64,000 nucleotides of DNA, from NCBI GenBank assembly GCA_037447655.1, contig JBBHKE010000330.1, positions 62,001-126,000 of the forward strand. The letters are read 5' to 3'. The notes beneath the pieces were generated by a model, which did not search any database, had not been told where the DNA came from, and was given only the letters and a program-made list of their open reading frames with translations. This document shows, in pieces, positions 33,433-45,660 of the stretch. This DNA is from Zygnema cylindricum (Eukaryota > Streptophyta > Zygnematophyceae > Zygnematales > Zygnemataceae). The position numbers and the translations under genes are program-made. The stretch's first letter is position 1; every line of letters begins with the position of its first letter.

Positions 33433-35940
33433 TCTTCTTCCACCTATCTCTCTCCATTTGAATCCCCAAAATAAATCTTGCCTCCGCTAAATCCTTCATA
33501 TCAAATCTGCGTCTAAGATCTTTCTTTAACTTATCGATTTTTTCCAAAGATTTACTCAACTCAAGCAGATCATCCACATAAATTGCAATAAAAATGACAC
33601 CATTCTCATCTTCAAACATATAGATAGAATGGTCAGAGCTGATCCGGATATATCCTAGACCGGTGAGTAACTCATCTAGTTTCTTATTCCACTGTCGGGG
33701 AGCCTGCTTCAGTCCAAATAAGGACTTTATGAGCCTGCAGACTTTACTCTCTTCTCCTTCTTCCACAAACCCCTCGGGTTGCCTCATAAAAATTTCTTCC
33801 TCTAACTCACCATTAAGAAAAGCAGTCTTAATGTCCATCTGGTGTATTTCCATGTCTTGCGCTGGGGCCAGACTGAGGAGAATCCTTACCGATGAGAACC
33901 GAACAACTGGAGCAAAGGTCTCCTCATAGTCAATCCCCTCTTTTTGGGTGAACCCCTTCGCTACCAATCGAGCCTTATACCTCTCAATGGTATTATCTGG
34001 GTTTAGTTTTAGTTTAATTACCCATTTACACCCAATAGGTTTTATGTCTGGAGGACAATCCGCTAGTTCCTAAGTATTTGCTTCCATGATGGAGGCCATC
34101 TCATCATTTATGGCTCTAATCCATCTTTCTTTCTCCGAACTATTCACTGCCTTTGAGTAAGACTGAGGCTCATCTGGGTGAGATAGCTTAGTTACCTTAT
34201 GGCCGGCCTGTTTTTCCTTTAACCTTTTGCTGCTCTTTCTCCCTCCTTGAAACTTTGAAGCTAGAATGGATGGAAGTCTTGGATTTCTCCTCACTGTCTC
34301 ATCGGCTCCCTTGTCCATAGAAGCTGGTTTTGGTCCCACGTCTAATATCTCCTCGAAGTCCATAAGGGTATGTGACGTTTCCGGTGAATCTCTTGTATCT
34401 CGGATCTCCCTTGAATCTGCAATCACCGTTTCACTTATGTCCCTTTCAGGAACGACCGAGTTCTCCTCACTTCCGGACTCAAATCTGATTCTTGTCTTCT
34501 TTGTATATTTGAAGGGGTCAAATGACTTCCCTTCATCCATGACAACTAAGTGTTTGACCAGAATGATATCTTTCTTTGCTAAGTCATAGACTGTATATCC
34601 ATTAACATCCTCATCATATCCCACAAAGTATCCAGGTTTTCCCTTAGCATCTAGTTTCCAGTTTTTCCTATCCGTGTCAAGACTGTAAACTTGGCTACCG
34701 AATACTTTAAGGAGTGAGATATTTGGATTCCTTCCAACCCATCTCTCATAAAGTGTCACTCCCTTTACAGCTGAGGTAAGGACTCTATTCTTAATGTAGT
34801 TCGCACAGTTCATGGCTTCTGCCCAAAATCTCTTTCATATTTTCTTGTCGGCCAACATACTACATGCACTATCTCCTAGTGTTCGATTCAATCTCTCAGC
34901 TACCCCATTTTGTTCCGGGTTATATGGTACGGTTTTTTGGTGTTGTACTCCCTCATCTCTCAGATATTCCTCAAACTGGTTAGAGGTATATTCCCCCCCA
35001 TTATCACTCCTTGTCCTCTTAATGGGGGTTTCATGCAACTTCTCACTCCATGCTTTATATTCTTTGAAGTAAGTATACTCCAGAGTATGTAGACTTGTCA
35101 TCGGTTATTGTCATCATAAACCTTTTTCCTCCAACCGAAGGTACTTTTGGAGGTTCCCAAATATCTGTGTGGGCCAAATCTAATACTTTCTCACCTCTAT
35201 ATATGGCGGCTTTGGGAAATTGAAGTCCGTGAGCCTTACCTTGAGCACAGCCACTACAATCATCCATCATTTCATTATTCCCAAACAGAATGACTTCTAC
35301 TACCCCAAGCTTTTTCATTTCACTCAACCTATCAAAATGTACATGCCCCAACCGCTTATGCCAAATCATTAACTTAGAAACACCAACATAGTAAGCATTC
35401 TTCTTTTCATTACTCAGGTTAAGCCTAAACATTCTTTGGCTACCCTTATCTGTCGTGAAGTAAACATCATCCCTATACTTAGCTGTATAGACTCCCTTTC
35501 TAGTGAAGGTATCAAACTCTTTCTCATCTAACACAGAAGTAGAGACAAGATTTTTACTAAGATGAGGAATGTAGAGTACATTTGAGAATGTAAGTATAGA
35601 AATCTTACCCTCCACTAAGACTTTCAGATCTACTGATCCCACTAGATCCGTAGTAACCACTTTTCCATCCCCATACTCTATCTCTACAATAGGGATCTTT
35701 CTTAGCTTAGTGAAGAGTTCCTTATCACGACACATATGCATGGATGCACCTGAGTCGATGATCCATCCTTCCTGTGGAGCTTCCCGAATTGCTCCAAGGG
35801 CACACTTCTGTCTCCGAGGGATCTCCTTCTCCTCTAGGCTCTCGTCAAGAAGAAGCTCCCCATCCTCGTCAGAAGACTCATCCTCGGTTTCTCCTGTCAC
35901 TTTTGTAACCACAAGTGCCTTTTTCTTCCCTCCGGAAGAA
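33433..35940 (-). pseudogene. Element J pol, PR-IN-RT N-terminus, broken
   Basis: Minus strand: protease WIIDSGASMHMC intact near 35750, pre-integrase LMIWHKRLGHVHF near 35360, integrase LAHTDIW (WEPPK in place of WGPAK) near 35170, SDNGGEY near 35000, PEQNGVAERLNRTLGDS near 34890, reverse transcriptase from about 34090 with YVDDLLELSK near 33570. Stops near 34069 and 33969 and frameshifts near 34830 and 35090 break it. The C-terminal part is missing at the junction with G. Confidence 0.87.
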
Positions 35941-36875
35941 CTCCCTCCACGGTTCTCTTGGAGCCTTAGCTCCGACAGCTTGACACAATCTGCGATGAAG
36001 TGTCCCGACTTTTTGCAAAAATGACAAAGACCCTTTGGGGGCCTCGGTCCTCCAGAATTATCTCTTTCCCCTTTTTACGGTTTCTTCGAGTCCTTCCCCC
36101 ATCGATCCCCTCCTATTGCTAGAGCTTGAATGCTCTTTCCTCCTCTACTAATCTCTATTGTGTTTTCCTGCACCAGTATTATCCTGACCACTGTGTTCCA
36201 TTTCCATGAACTATTAGCCATTTCCTCTACTCGGTACACTATGTTCTCGTACTCATCTGGTAACTTCATGATAAGGGTGTTAACTTTCATTTTCATTGTA
36301 CCTCTCCACCCGACACTTTCCATCTCCATATACAAACAAGAAAGATCATTACAGTAATCTAGCATCTTTCCTCTTGTGTAAGTGTAACTCACTAGCTATT
36401 GCTCAGCCAACTGGAGCTCCTGAATAGTTCCAGCTCAATAAATCTCCACCAAACTCACCCACAATTCCTCGACCTTGTAAATGTGAAGATGAGGAGTGGC
36501 CAAAGCTTGAGTGAGGTGCCTCAGAATGAAATTCTTGGCAGCCATGTTTACATCCTCCCACATTTGAGTATCGTTCTCCGCGGTCTTCACGATCGCTGCT
36601 CCCCGGACTGTGGCAATAGGAGTGAGGGGTGTCTCCTTCCCTTTCCCCTTTTCGGACACACTGCTGTCCCTATCATTTGCCTCATCCGCTGAGGCAGCGG
36701 TTTATACAGGAAACCTTACTCGTCCAAATCCTCTTGGAGTTCCCGAAGGTGGACCTTTCACTTGTCCACTGACAATACCCCTGTATCGTTTTTCGCACAA
36801 AGATCCCATCATCATGGCTTCCCAATAGATGAACCCAGATCCATTAAAGGTGGGCACCCTAGAGGGTGGGCCCAT
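35941..36875 (-). pseudogene. Element J gag, broken
   Basis: From the primer-site ATG (complement of 36873-36875). The zinc knuckle near 36010 is intact (CHFCKKSGHFIADC). Blocks ILRHLTQALATPHLH, KVEELWVSLVEIY and PDEYENIVYRVEEM define the subtype also seen in B gag. Stops near 36074, 36400 and 36435. Confidence 0.85.
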
Positions 36876-36879
36876 AACC

Positions 36880-37694
36880 TGGAATTATGTGTCCTCCATT
36901 GGACCACAAAATATAAGAAGCCTCTAGATAGTATTTAACTAACCCACTTCAAGCCACAACCACTGCTGTCCAGAAAGGTAAAATGACAATTTGACTGCAA
37001 CCCTATACAGCGTGGACTCCCTTGAGTCCGTAGCAAAAAAAATCACTGAAAATGGCCAACCAGCAGTTTAGTTATGCCGGAAAATCGTTATACAACTCTC
37101 AAGGAGAGAGGTACCCATCCCAAATTCTATAAGTCCTAAATCCCTCACCCTTTATCTTTGAAGTACTAACAATCAGATCACCAGAAGTACGGAAAGTACT
37201 ATGGCCGATGTACTTTTGTACGTATATACGGCAGCCATTAAGTGGACGCGTGTCCACAAAAGCCATCTTATGTTCGCCAGATTCGCGACCAAATGTCATC
37301 CCTCCGCGTGGCCCCGTCATGCCACGTCCATAAACGTAAAGTTCAATTTCGTTACGAATTCATGAACGTAACACTGGTAAATATATATCAAACCTAATTA
37401 TCTAACCGAATTCTACGATGACTGGCTATAGTAAGCTACGCCGCGCTCTGCCGGTCGGAGGTTCGAGTCCTGCTGGACTCAACCTTTTGTTAAGAGTGAC
37501 ATAAGTCACTCTTTAGCCTTGCCTGCTTAAGCTAAGACAGCCATGGCTCAGCCACCCTCTCTATCCCTCAGTGACTACGACAAGTATGGTAGGTAGAGAG
37601 AGGAGGTGGAGACAGGCTGTCCGCCTTTTTTCCTTCTTCTATTTGTACTAAATTTAGACCTAGAAAATACCATATAAAACTAATAATTTCAACA
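36880..37694 (-). repeat. LTR of J, shortened by many small deletions
   Basis: 815 bp against about 1000 for its relatives. Short losses are scattered along 37050-37440, while the B box (37460-37470), TTTT (37485-37488) and the ends are kept. The primer site CCCATAACC adjoins at 36871-36879. Confidence 0.87.
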
Positions 37695-37972
37695 TAATGT
37701 CAATTAATGTTCACACTGACGACGATGCTGTCAACATACGAGAGTTGCGCGAACGGCTTTTTTTCGATATGATTGATTTTTTGTTTAGTGCAATTTCACG
37801 TGCAAGCGTGATTGTATTAAATCATTATTTGTACCTTTTTACTTATAAAGGTACAATTTTGCACGGTCGGACGTCGTCCGTACTCCACACTATTTAAAAC
37901 GAACTTATGTTATATTTTTTTACACTAATTAAACCTTACCTTAAATATAATAATGAAAAAATTAGTATCATT

Positions 37973-38871
37973 TGTTGTTCTACAACCACCGGTGCAGGTG
38001 GACGAGCAGCAGTAGTATAAGAAGGTTACATGATACACTCTCAGAAGCTATCAAAAATCCTACCAAACAACTTTTTTCAAGTGTTCACCAAATCTCACAC
38101 AAGCATAAAAAATTCACAAAACTCTATCACAATATAGAGCAACATAAACAATGACAACTCCTAAAGTTTCAACACAATTGACTCAACAATGCTCAAGATA
38201 GAATACTCAGAAGTTTCCCAAAAACTGTTTGTAATTTTACTACTTGGATGTCTGGATACATAAAACGCTGTAAGTTCTAAGTCTTATACTCGCAGTGAGT
38301 ATCTACTCAAAATTGTACCGCCGATACAATTGTACCTGAGAGGTACGTCCAATACTATCTTCTGAGATCTGAGTATTCCTTATCGCGCCAATCCAAATCT
38401 ACCACCGTACAGTCAGTATTACTCAAAATCTATACTTAGTGATTGTACAAATACTTGTCAGCTAAGTCACTTGTGATACTCTTATGAATCTCATCCGTTG
38501 ACTAGATTCATATTAATCGCAGCTGCTTTGTCCCATACCGAATCCCATCTATATTACACGCGGCTGCGTTGTCTTGTATCGAATCATATCGAAGATAAAC
38601 GCAGCTGCGTTGTTCGTACGGATCATATCCAAAATAATCGCAGCTGCGTTGTCCTCTCTGCGTCGTGTCTACGTCGCAGCTGCGTTGTTCTACATCGCAG
38701 CTGCGCCGTTCTGTCTGCATTGCAGCTGCGGTGTTCTGTATGCGTCGCAGTTGCGTTTTCCTATACTACACTCAAGTGATGACGTGTGTCCTTGTGAAAC
38801 TTACGCTACAAATTACAATCTTTTTCGCGTCAAACTAATTTACTGAGATTTAAAGCTTTCCAAAATCAACA
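37973..38871 (-). repeat. Left LTR of K
   Basis: 899 bp, bounded by TGTTGTTC and AATCAACA on the plus strand. The polypurine complement CTCCCCTAAAGC follows at 38872. It lacks the tRNA-like module of the other families. Confidence 0.9.
38517..38758. promoter_or_regulatory. Repeated CGCAGCTGCG palindromes in K LTR
   Basis: About eight copies of (C/T)GCAGCTGCGTTGT, spaced about 20 to 70 bp. Each core contains the E-box CAGCTG. The right LTR has a matching, more decayed set at 47028-47262. The position suits a U3 enhancer; this is inference. Confidence 0.55.
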
Positions 38872-38899
38872 CTCCCCTAAAGCTTTAGACTCAATGTAT

Positions 38900-41800
38900 C
38901 AGCGTAGCTGCGATGTCAGAGCAGCGCATCTGATATGTTGAAATAGCGCAGCATGGTAGCATAGCAACGCAGCAAATCAGCTAGTCAACTAGTCCCACTG
39001 TATCTCGATGTTGGACTAGCGCAATATGGCAGCGCAACAACTTTAGCTAGTCACCTAGTCCCACTACATCCCTACAATACTTCAGCTTAGGAGCAGGAAG
39101 AGCCTTCGTGAGCATATCATCAATCATTTTTGCATCTGGCAAATAGCATAATTTAATCACCCGGGAAAACACTTTTTCTTACAAAGTGTTATCTTACATC
39201 CATGTGCTTACTCTTGAAGTGGTGACTCGGGTAAGAGGCGATGGCAATGGCAGCCTGGTTATCACACCAGATCATCTGTGGTCCAACCTGCATGTATCCC
39301 AATTCTTGCAACATGGATTTCACCCATAACAGTTATTTGAGGGCCGAGCTCGCTGCCATGTATTCTGACTCCATTCTCGACCGTGCCGTGACCTTTGGAA
39401 GTTTGATGCTCCAGCAGCTAGTCCCGTTCCCAATTTGTTGAACAAATCCCATGGTGGATTTTCGACTTGGCATGTCGCCATAGCTTGCATCACTCCATGT
39501 TTGTCGATTCACTTCTCCTCGGCCTAGTGTGAGTTTGAGGTCTTTTGTTCCTGCTAAATATCTTAAGACTCTCCTTGCTGCATCACAATCAATTTTTCTT
39601 GGATTTTCTAGACTTCTACTTAGTACCCCAACCGCTGCAGCAATATCAGGACAGGTACAGTTCATAAAATATATTAAACTTCCCACTATTTGTCTGTAAG
39701 GTATTAGTGTCATATGATCATCCTCCCCTGACTATAAATATCACTAACAATAACACCCGGTTTTGTCTCTTCTCCCTCTAACTTCTGCCGAAACTCCATT
39801 GGAGTTACACACCCTTTTGCCCCACGCATTCCATACTCATCTAACATGTTTCCATTAGCCTCTTTTTGAGTCAACTTTATTTATCTCTTATTTCTATCTT
39901 TTTCTACTTGCTTACCCAAAATATATTTTGCCTCACCGAGGTCTTTCTCCTGGAACCATGAATTTAAAGCAGCTTTGATTTTGTTAATTTTAGCAATTGA
40001 TTTGCTAATTAATAGTAGATCATCTACATACACTGCTATACATATTATCCTATCCTCACCTTTTAGAATGTAAACAGAACGTAAACAGAATGATGAGAGT
40101 TTATCCTTTAAAATCTTAGGCTAGTTAAGAATTCGTCAAGCTTCAGATTCCATTGCCTGGGGGCTTGTTTTAGACCGTATAGAGATTTCAACAATTAGCA
40201 TACTAAGTGTTCTTTTTCTTGCTCAGCATACATTTTAGGTTGCTGCATGTAAATTGTCTCTTCAAGCTCAGAAAGCCGTTTTTACATCCATCTGATGTAT
40301 TTCAATATATTCCATAGCAGCTAGGGATAGCAAGATCCCAATTGTCGGAAATCTTACAACCGGAGAAAATGTTGCTTCAAAATCAATTTTTTATTTTTGG
40401 TTTATACCCTTTTTGCTACAAGCGTAGCCTTATATCGTTCAATGGTGTTATCGAGATTTAACTTCACCTTGAATACCCATTTGCTGCCGATCGCTTTTCG
40501 GTCTCGAGGAAGGTCCACAAGCTCCCATGTTTGAGCTTCCATGATCGAGTTCATTGCATTGTTTGCTGCCTCGATCCAATGATTTTGCTTTGGTGATGAG
40601 AAGGCCTTCCGCATAGTTAGAGGCTCCTCTGAGGCTGCCGAGTAGACAAAGTGAGAGCTTACTTGCAACAGCCTCTGGATCTCTTTCCCCTTGGAAATTC
40701 TGAGGCTGAGATCGTCGGATCTCTCGCATTCCGTTTCTGTCGCTGGTTTTGATCCGTAGGTATTGATCGTTGTTGTCCTTGCTCGAACTGAACTTGCCGA
40801 GAGTCCGGATAAACCTCAGTAGACTGTTCAAAAATTGGAGTATCGTATAATTGTTTGACAATAGGCTGATTATAGTCCAGAATGTTATACACTTGCACCT
40901 TTTGTTGTTTTTGTACATCTGTCAAGGTGAATAAATCTTCCAAATCAAACTAATCCTTCACAATAATATTTCAAGCCATAATTATCTTATGTTTCTCAAA
41001 GACAAAGACCCTATATCCTTTGGAGTGGTCATCATATCCTAGCAGAATACCTAGTAACCCTTTAGGTTCCATTTTCCATCTATCTTGTGATGTATCTAAA
41101 ATGAAACATTTACTACCAAAAACTTTAAAATGATTAACATTGGGTTTCCTGCCAGTCCAAATTTCATAAGGCGTAGTTTGTACAGATCCAGATCCTATTT
41201 TATTCTTAATATAAACTGCAAAATTTAGAGCCTCAAACCATAAATTCGGATCCACATTTTTACCTGCAAGCTTTGACCTATAGCTCTTTGTGAGGGTTCT
41301 ATTTAATCTATTTGGAACTCTATTTTATTCGGGTGAATATTGACCTAAAGCTCTCTGTGAGGGTTGTATTTAATCTCTCTGAAAGTCCATTTTGTTCGGG
41401 TGAATATTGAACAGTCAACAGATGACTTATACCTTCCTCGAGTAAAAAGTTCTCAAGTTCCTTCGATGTCTATTCCCCACCATTGTCCGATGTGAGTGCC
41501 AGAATTGGCAAATTATGTAGTTTCTCCACCCACGCCTTATAGTGTTTGAAGTGACTGAACACCTCGCTCTTTTCTTTCATGAAATAAAATTTTGTAAACG
41601 TGGAAAAATCGTCTGTGAAGGTGACCATATATTTCACCCCCCTGGCAGATGGTACCTTTGCAGGACCAAAAACATCAGAATGAATTTGTTGTAAAAGTCT
41701 AGTTGACCGATGTTTTGACTCCGTAGGGAATGGCACCCCCTTGGCAGATGGTACCTTTGCAGGACCAAAAACATCAGAATGAATTGGTTGTAAAAGTCTA

Positions 41801-42300
41801 GTTGACCGATGTTCTGACTCCGTAGGGAATGGCAGTCTGTGTATTTTGCCTAAAGCAGAACCATCACACGTTTTAACCGGCTGATTGGTTACAGAGATAC
41901 CATCTATTTTGCCAACAAGGACCATTTTTCTCAGACTATCAAAATTTACATGGCCTAATCTTTTATGCCACAACTCATCTGAGTGCACAACACCGCGCAA
42001 AGCCTTTACTCTCTACCAAAGACGTAGAAAACATATTTTTACTTAAAGTCGGGGACAAAGAGGACATTGTGAAGAGTCCTTTCAGTTTCTTTCCCCTCTA
42101 TAGATCACCTATAGCACGAGTCTGGACACTCATGCCACATGCATAGTAAATATTTTTTTCTGGTGTTGATTTCAAATTTTTGAATATACTCTTCTTCCAG
42201 CACATATGGGCAGACGCTCTTGTATTCATTATCCATCTAGAGTCCTTTGGGCCTTCCATTGTTGTCGCTATGGCAAGTAGATCCACTTCGTCTTCCTCAT
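38900..42300 (-). pseudogene. Element K1 pol, broken
   Basis: Minus strand: protease WIMNTRASAHMC near 42225 (Asp of the D-T/S-G site replaced by Asn, Gly by Arg), pre-integrase LWHKRLGHVNF near 41960, integrase HSDVFGPAKVPSA twice near 41670-41790, SDNGGE near 41475, the Glu motif twice near 41320-41400, reverse transcriptase with AVYVDDLL near 40030, RNase H WSDASYGD and MESEYMAASSA at 39340-39500. A 99-bp in-frame duplication (starts 41644 and 41743) and a 67-bp one (41282 and 41349) lie on integrase motifs. Many stops and frameshifts. Confidence 0.85.
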
Positions 42301-42306
42301 AAAAGT

Positions 42307-43172
42307 TTAGAGGTTCGTCTTGGTTCGACGAAGATGCCGAAAACAGTGCATTTCCACAAGGTTTATGCCTCGTGAAGCCTTTTTAAAATTGGCTTTTTGC
42401 CATCCCGGCCTGTATAAACTTGTTTTATTAGCTCTCTTAAGCTTAGGACAAAAAATTTGTCCATGACCTCTCTCACTGCAATAGAAACAAGCATTGTTGG
42501 ACTGTCTATTTCCACCTTGATTAAACTGTTTAAAGTGATTCTGTGAATTAACCTGATTTCTTTGTTGATTAAATTTTCCCTTTCTCTCAAAGTCAGCATT
42601 GAAAGCCTTTACTTGCTTAGAGTTGAGAATTTTAGTTGTTTCTTCCTCTTCTAGTAAAATATTAATTGCTAACTGTAAAGTCCAACTAGTCTTATCTTTT
42701 TGTTTGAGCGTATCAGACGCTCCTTTCATACTACTAGAGAGACCTCTCATTAGCAATGTTGCCTGTTTAAATTGAGGAAACGTGCCCCCTGCACAAGCAT
42801 GGGCATCTACAAGGATGCAAAATTTGTTAGCATACTCAGCCATCGTGCCGCCAGTGTACTTATAGTCCCAAATTTTTCCAGCCAACATAAGTTCTTCTTA
42901 GACATTAGCTTTTTCATAATCATTTTTAAGAGATTTCTAGATGTCAATTGCCTTTTTCATTTTTATGCGAGACGTAGCTAAGTCCTCTGATATACAGAAT
43001 TTTAAAATAGAACGAGCTTGCGTATTCTTTTTAGACGAGGACGAATCTGATTCATCCAGGGAACCATCAAATATATCCAATAGATTATCATTTTCAAAGT
43101 GAGTCTCCACCATATCGGCCCAGTAAACATATTTCTCCCCGAGAAGATAGGATTTTTTGATGACAGGCCCAT
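42307..43172 (-). pseudogene. Element K1 gag, broken
   Basis: Starts at the primer-site ATG (complement of 43170-43172) as MGLSSKNPIFSG, with the frame open back into the LTR. Capsid blocks YKYTGGTMAEYANKF and GTFPQFKQATLLMRG, then zinc knuckle CFYCSERGHGQIFC near 42480. Frameshifts near 43000-43100 and a stop near 42897. Confidence 0.85.
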
Positions 43173-43176
43173 AACC
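43166..43176 (-). promoter_or_regulatory. Primer-binding site of K1
   Basis: Minus strand GGTTATGGGCC next to the LTR terminal CA. It is shorter than in the first lineage (the next bases are TGTC), but it is again the anticodon complement with the gag ATG inside. K2 has the same site with G to A at 46511. Confidence 0.85.
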
Positions 43177-43305
43177 TGTTGTTCTACAACCACTGGTGCA
43201 GGTGGAGGAGCAACAGTAGCACTCTCAGAAGCTATCAAGAATCCTACCAAACAGTTGTTTTCAAGTGTTCACCAAATCTCATACAAGCATCAAATCTTTA
43301 CAAAA
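43177..43305 (-). repeat. Middle LTR of K, first 129 bp only
   Basis: Matches the start of 46512-47373, then breaks after TTTACAAAA where plus-strand copia sequence of fragment L begins. Confidence 0.85.
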
Positions 43306-44154
43306 ATTATAAGATTGACTCAAAAGGAAGCAATAGGGAACATGCTTGAAAAATTTCAAATGGATAAAGCTAATAGTTGTACAACTCCAATGGAGTTGAA
43401 GAAGGGAAGTGAGGGGAGTGAGGAAGAAAGAGTCATAGTCTTAGACGAGGAATTATCTCTTGAAGAACAGAAGTTCATGCAGACTATTCCTTACAGGCAA
43501 GTAGTGGGAAGTCTAATCTATTTTATGAATTGTACCCGCCCGGATTTAGCTGCAGCTGTAGGAGTGCTGAGTAGAAGTCTAAATGCTCCCACTAAGAGGG
43601 ATTGGGAGGCAGCTAAGAGAGTCCTTAGATATTTGATAGGAACTAGGGATCTATGGTTGCATTTGGGTGGGGAGAATACTGACATCACTACTTGGAGTGA
43701 TGCCAGTTATGGTGATGCTCCGATGAGGAGATGTACTTCTAGATATGTATTATATGTGGGTGATGGGGCTTGCTTTTGGAGTAGCAAACAGCAAAAAGTT
43801 ATTGCTCATTCCACCATGGAGGCTGAGTATATGGCCTCTTGCTCTGCTGTAAAAGAATTGATGTGGGTCAAGACTTTGCTTGGTGAGCTTGGTCACCTTA
43901 AGAGTGGTGTGCAAATTTTTTTTTGTGATAATCAGGCAGTAATCGCTTTTTCTGCCAATCCTAAACATCATTTTAAAGCCAAACACATTGTCATCAGACT
44001 CAGCTTTGTTAGAGAGAAAATAGATAACAAAATAATCAGTTTAGAGTACCAACCAGATAGTGAGATGGTAGCAGATATGATGACCAAACCTGTGCCTTCC
44101 CTGAAGCTAATTTTCTGCAGAGAGAAGTGTGGTCTGAAATTAAAGATTGACTAG
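43306..44154 (+). pseudogene. Fragment L RT C-terminus and RNase H
   Basis: An uninterrupted frame: IIRLTQKEAIGNMLEKFQ, GSLIYFMNCTRPDLAAAVG, RNase H WSDASYGD, STMEAEYMASCSA, FFCDNQAV, then VADMMTKPVPSLK and a stop at 44152-44154. Open reading continues upstream into the K LTR, but that is accidental. It lacks the YVDD motif. Acidic RNase H residues are kept, so decay is slight. Confidence 0.9.
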
Positions 44155-44167
44155 AAAATAAGGGGAG

Positions 44168-45224
44168 TGTAGAAATTAATGCTCCATTTTAAGTATTTTC
44201 TAGGTCTAAATAGAAGTATAGAAAGAAGCCGAGGCAGTCTACCTCTAATTTCTTTCTCCAACTCTCAAACTTGTCGCAGTCAATGAGAAATTGGAGAGGG
44301 AGCTAGAGCCATTGCTACCTAGGCTATCCAGAGGTTTACGGGAAATATACATTAGTTAGGGGTTTTATTTACTAAAAGGTATGTGCCAGCCATATGATTT
44401 AATCCTTGGTATCTGCCGGCCGGCAGACAGCTGGTAGCCGGTAGCCTTAGCCGTTAAACCTAGACCTAGTGTTACGTACTATATGGTTTGATATTTAAAT
44501 AAACATTTCCACGTAGGATAATTCATTTAACTGTAATTGTTTACAGGATACATAGATCCGGTAATGTAAAAGTACGGATTAACGTACGGGTAAGAAATCA
44601 ATACCGCGAATTTATTTCTTTAGCGAAACGAATACCGCGCATGTATTTATTACGGCTACGATTAAATGTGAATTTAATCGAACGGCCGGAATTAGCGTCG
44701 AGATCGCGGAAGAAGATATCCGCGGTTTGTGGTCATCGCCACGTCGCATGTTAGATGGCGAAATTACATTGGATCGTGGTATCTCCGGAGATTACGGCAC
44801 CGAATCCGGATATGACATGTGTCGACATTTAGGCCATGTCGTACAATGTCCATACATAAAGTACACCAGAAGTTGTACTTTTGTGTACGGAACTGTGATC
44901 TGATTGGCTCCGTACATCAGTAGATAGAGTCTATGAGAGAGATAGGACTTAGAAAAATTAGAAGATAGGACCCTCTCTCCCAGAGAGCTTCTGTACAAAA
45001 GGTCAACTTTGACCCTCCATAACTTACTGCTCAGGGGAGCAAATTCAGAGATTCTTTTTGCTATCGACTCAGGGGAGTCTTGTCTTCACAAGGGTGAAGT
45101 TGGTCAGAGTATTTGTCTGCGAGTGTGGCAGTTATTTTTGCTGAAACACAAAGGGGTCAGGGTTATCCTAGAGGCTTCTTGGTAGCTGTCCACTCTGAGG
45201 ACTTATGGAGGTCTCAGAGTTTCA
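44168..45224 (+). repeat. LTR of fragment L
   Basis: About 1057 bp, TGTAGAAATTAATG to GTTTCA. It is closest in layout to the LTR of D. Minus strand: A-box-like complement of 44444-44460, B-box-like complement of 44395-44405, TTTT complement of 44374-44377. GTAC cluster about 44840-44920 with an ATTGG box. The polypurine tract AAAATAAGGGGAG precedes it. Confidence 0.87.
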
Positions 45225-45660
45225 CATTTTTCTCAGACTATCAAAATTTACATGGCCTAATATTTTATGTCTTAATTCATCTGAGTGCACAACACCGGGG
45301 TAGAGAACAACATTCTCTTTGTTATTAGCTTGTCGACCATTTTTCAGCTTGATCGCAAAGCCTTTACTCTCTACCAAATACATAGAAAACATATTTTTAC
45401 TTAAATTCAAGGACAAAGGGGACATTGTGAAGAGTCCTTTCAGTTTCTTTCCCCTCTACATCAACTAGTAAGGATACATCACCCATAGCACGAGTCTGGA
45501 CATAACCCTAATATTATTTTTCGGTGTTGATTTCAAAATTTTGAAGATACTCTTGTTCGAGCACATGTGGGCAGACGCTCTTGTATCCATTATCCATCTA
45601 GAGTCCTTTGGGCCTTCCATTGTTGCCCTTATGGCAAATAGATCCACTTCGTCTTCCTCA
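45225..45660 (-). pseudogene. Element K2 pol, protease to pre-integrase only
   Basis: Minus strand: WIMDTRASAHMC near 45590 (Asp kept, Gly to Arg) and ELRHKILGHVNFDSLRK near 45250. The remainder of pol is absent at the junction with L. Confidence 0.82.

Larger units (their letters stand above)
25291..37694 (-). mobile_element. Composite copia F/J with element G inside
   Basis: Outer LTRs at 25291-26282 and 36880-37694, flanked by GAATG (25286-25290) and TAATG (37695-37699), a duplication with one mismatch. F keeps the 3' half of the element and J the 5' half. They meet element G at 27249 and 33433, and about 97 bp of reverse transcriptase coding sequence is present, diverged, on both sides. 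Confidence 0.85.
43306..45224 (+). mobile_element. Fragment L: 3' part of a plus-strand copia element
   Basis: Reverse transcriptase C-terminus, RNase H, polypurine tract and one LTR (44168-45224). No 5' half and no duplication. It joins K1's middle LTR on the left and K2's pre-integrase region on the right, so it probably arrived by recombination rather than simple integration. Confidence 0.85.

Noticed and set aside
43099-43305. Apparent fusion protein of K LTR sequence with RT/RNase H
   Set aside because: The frame merely runs across the K-L junction; the LTR part is not coding.
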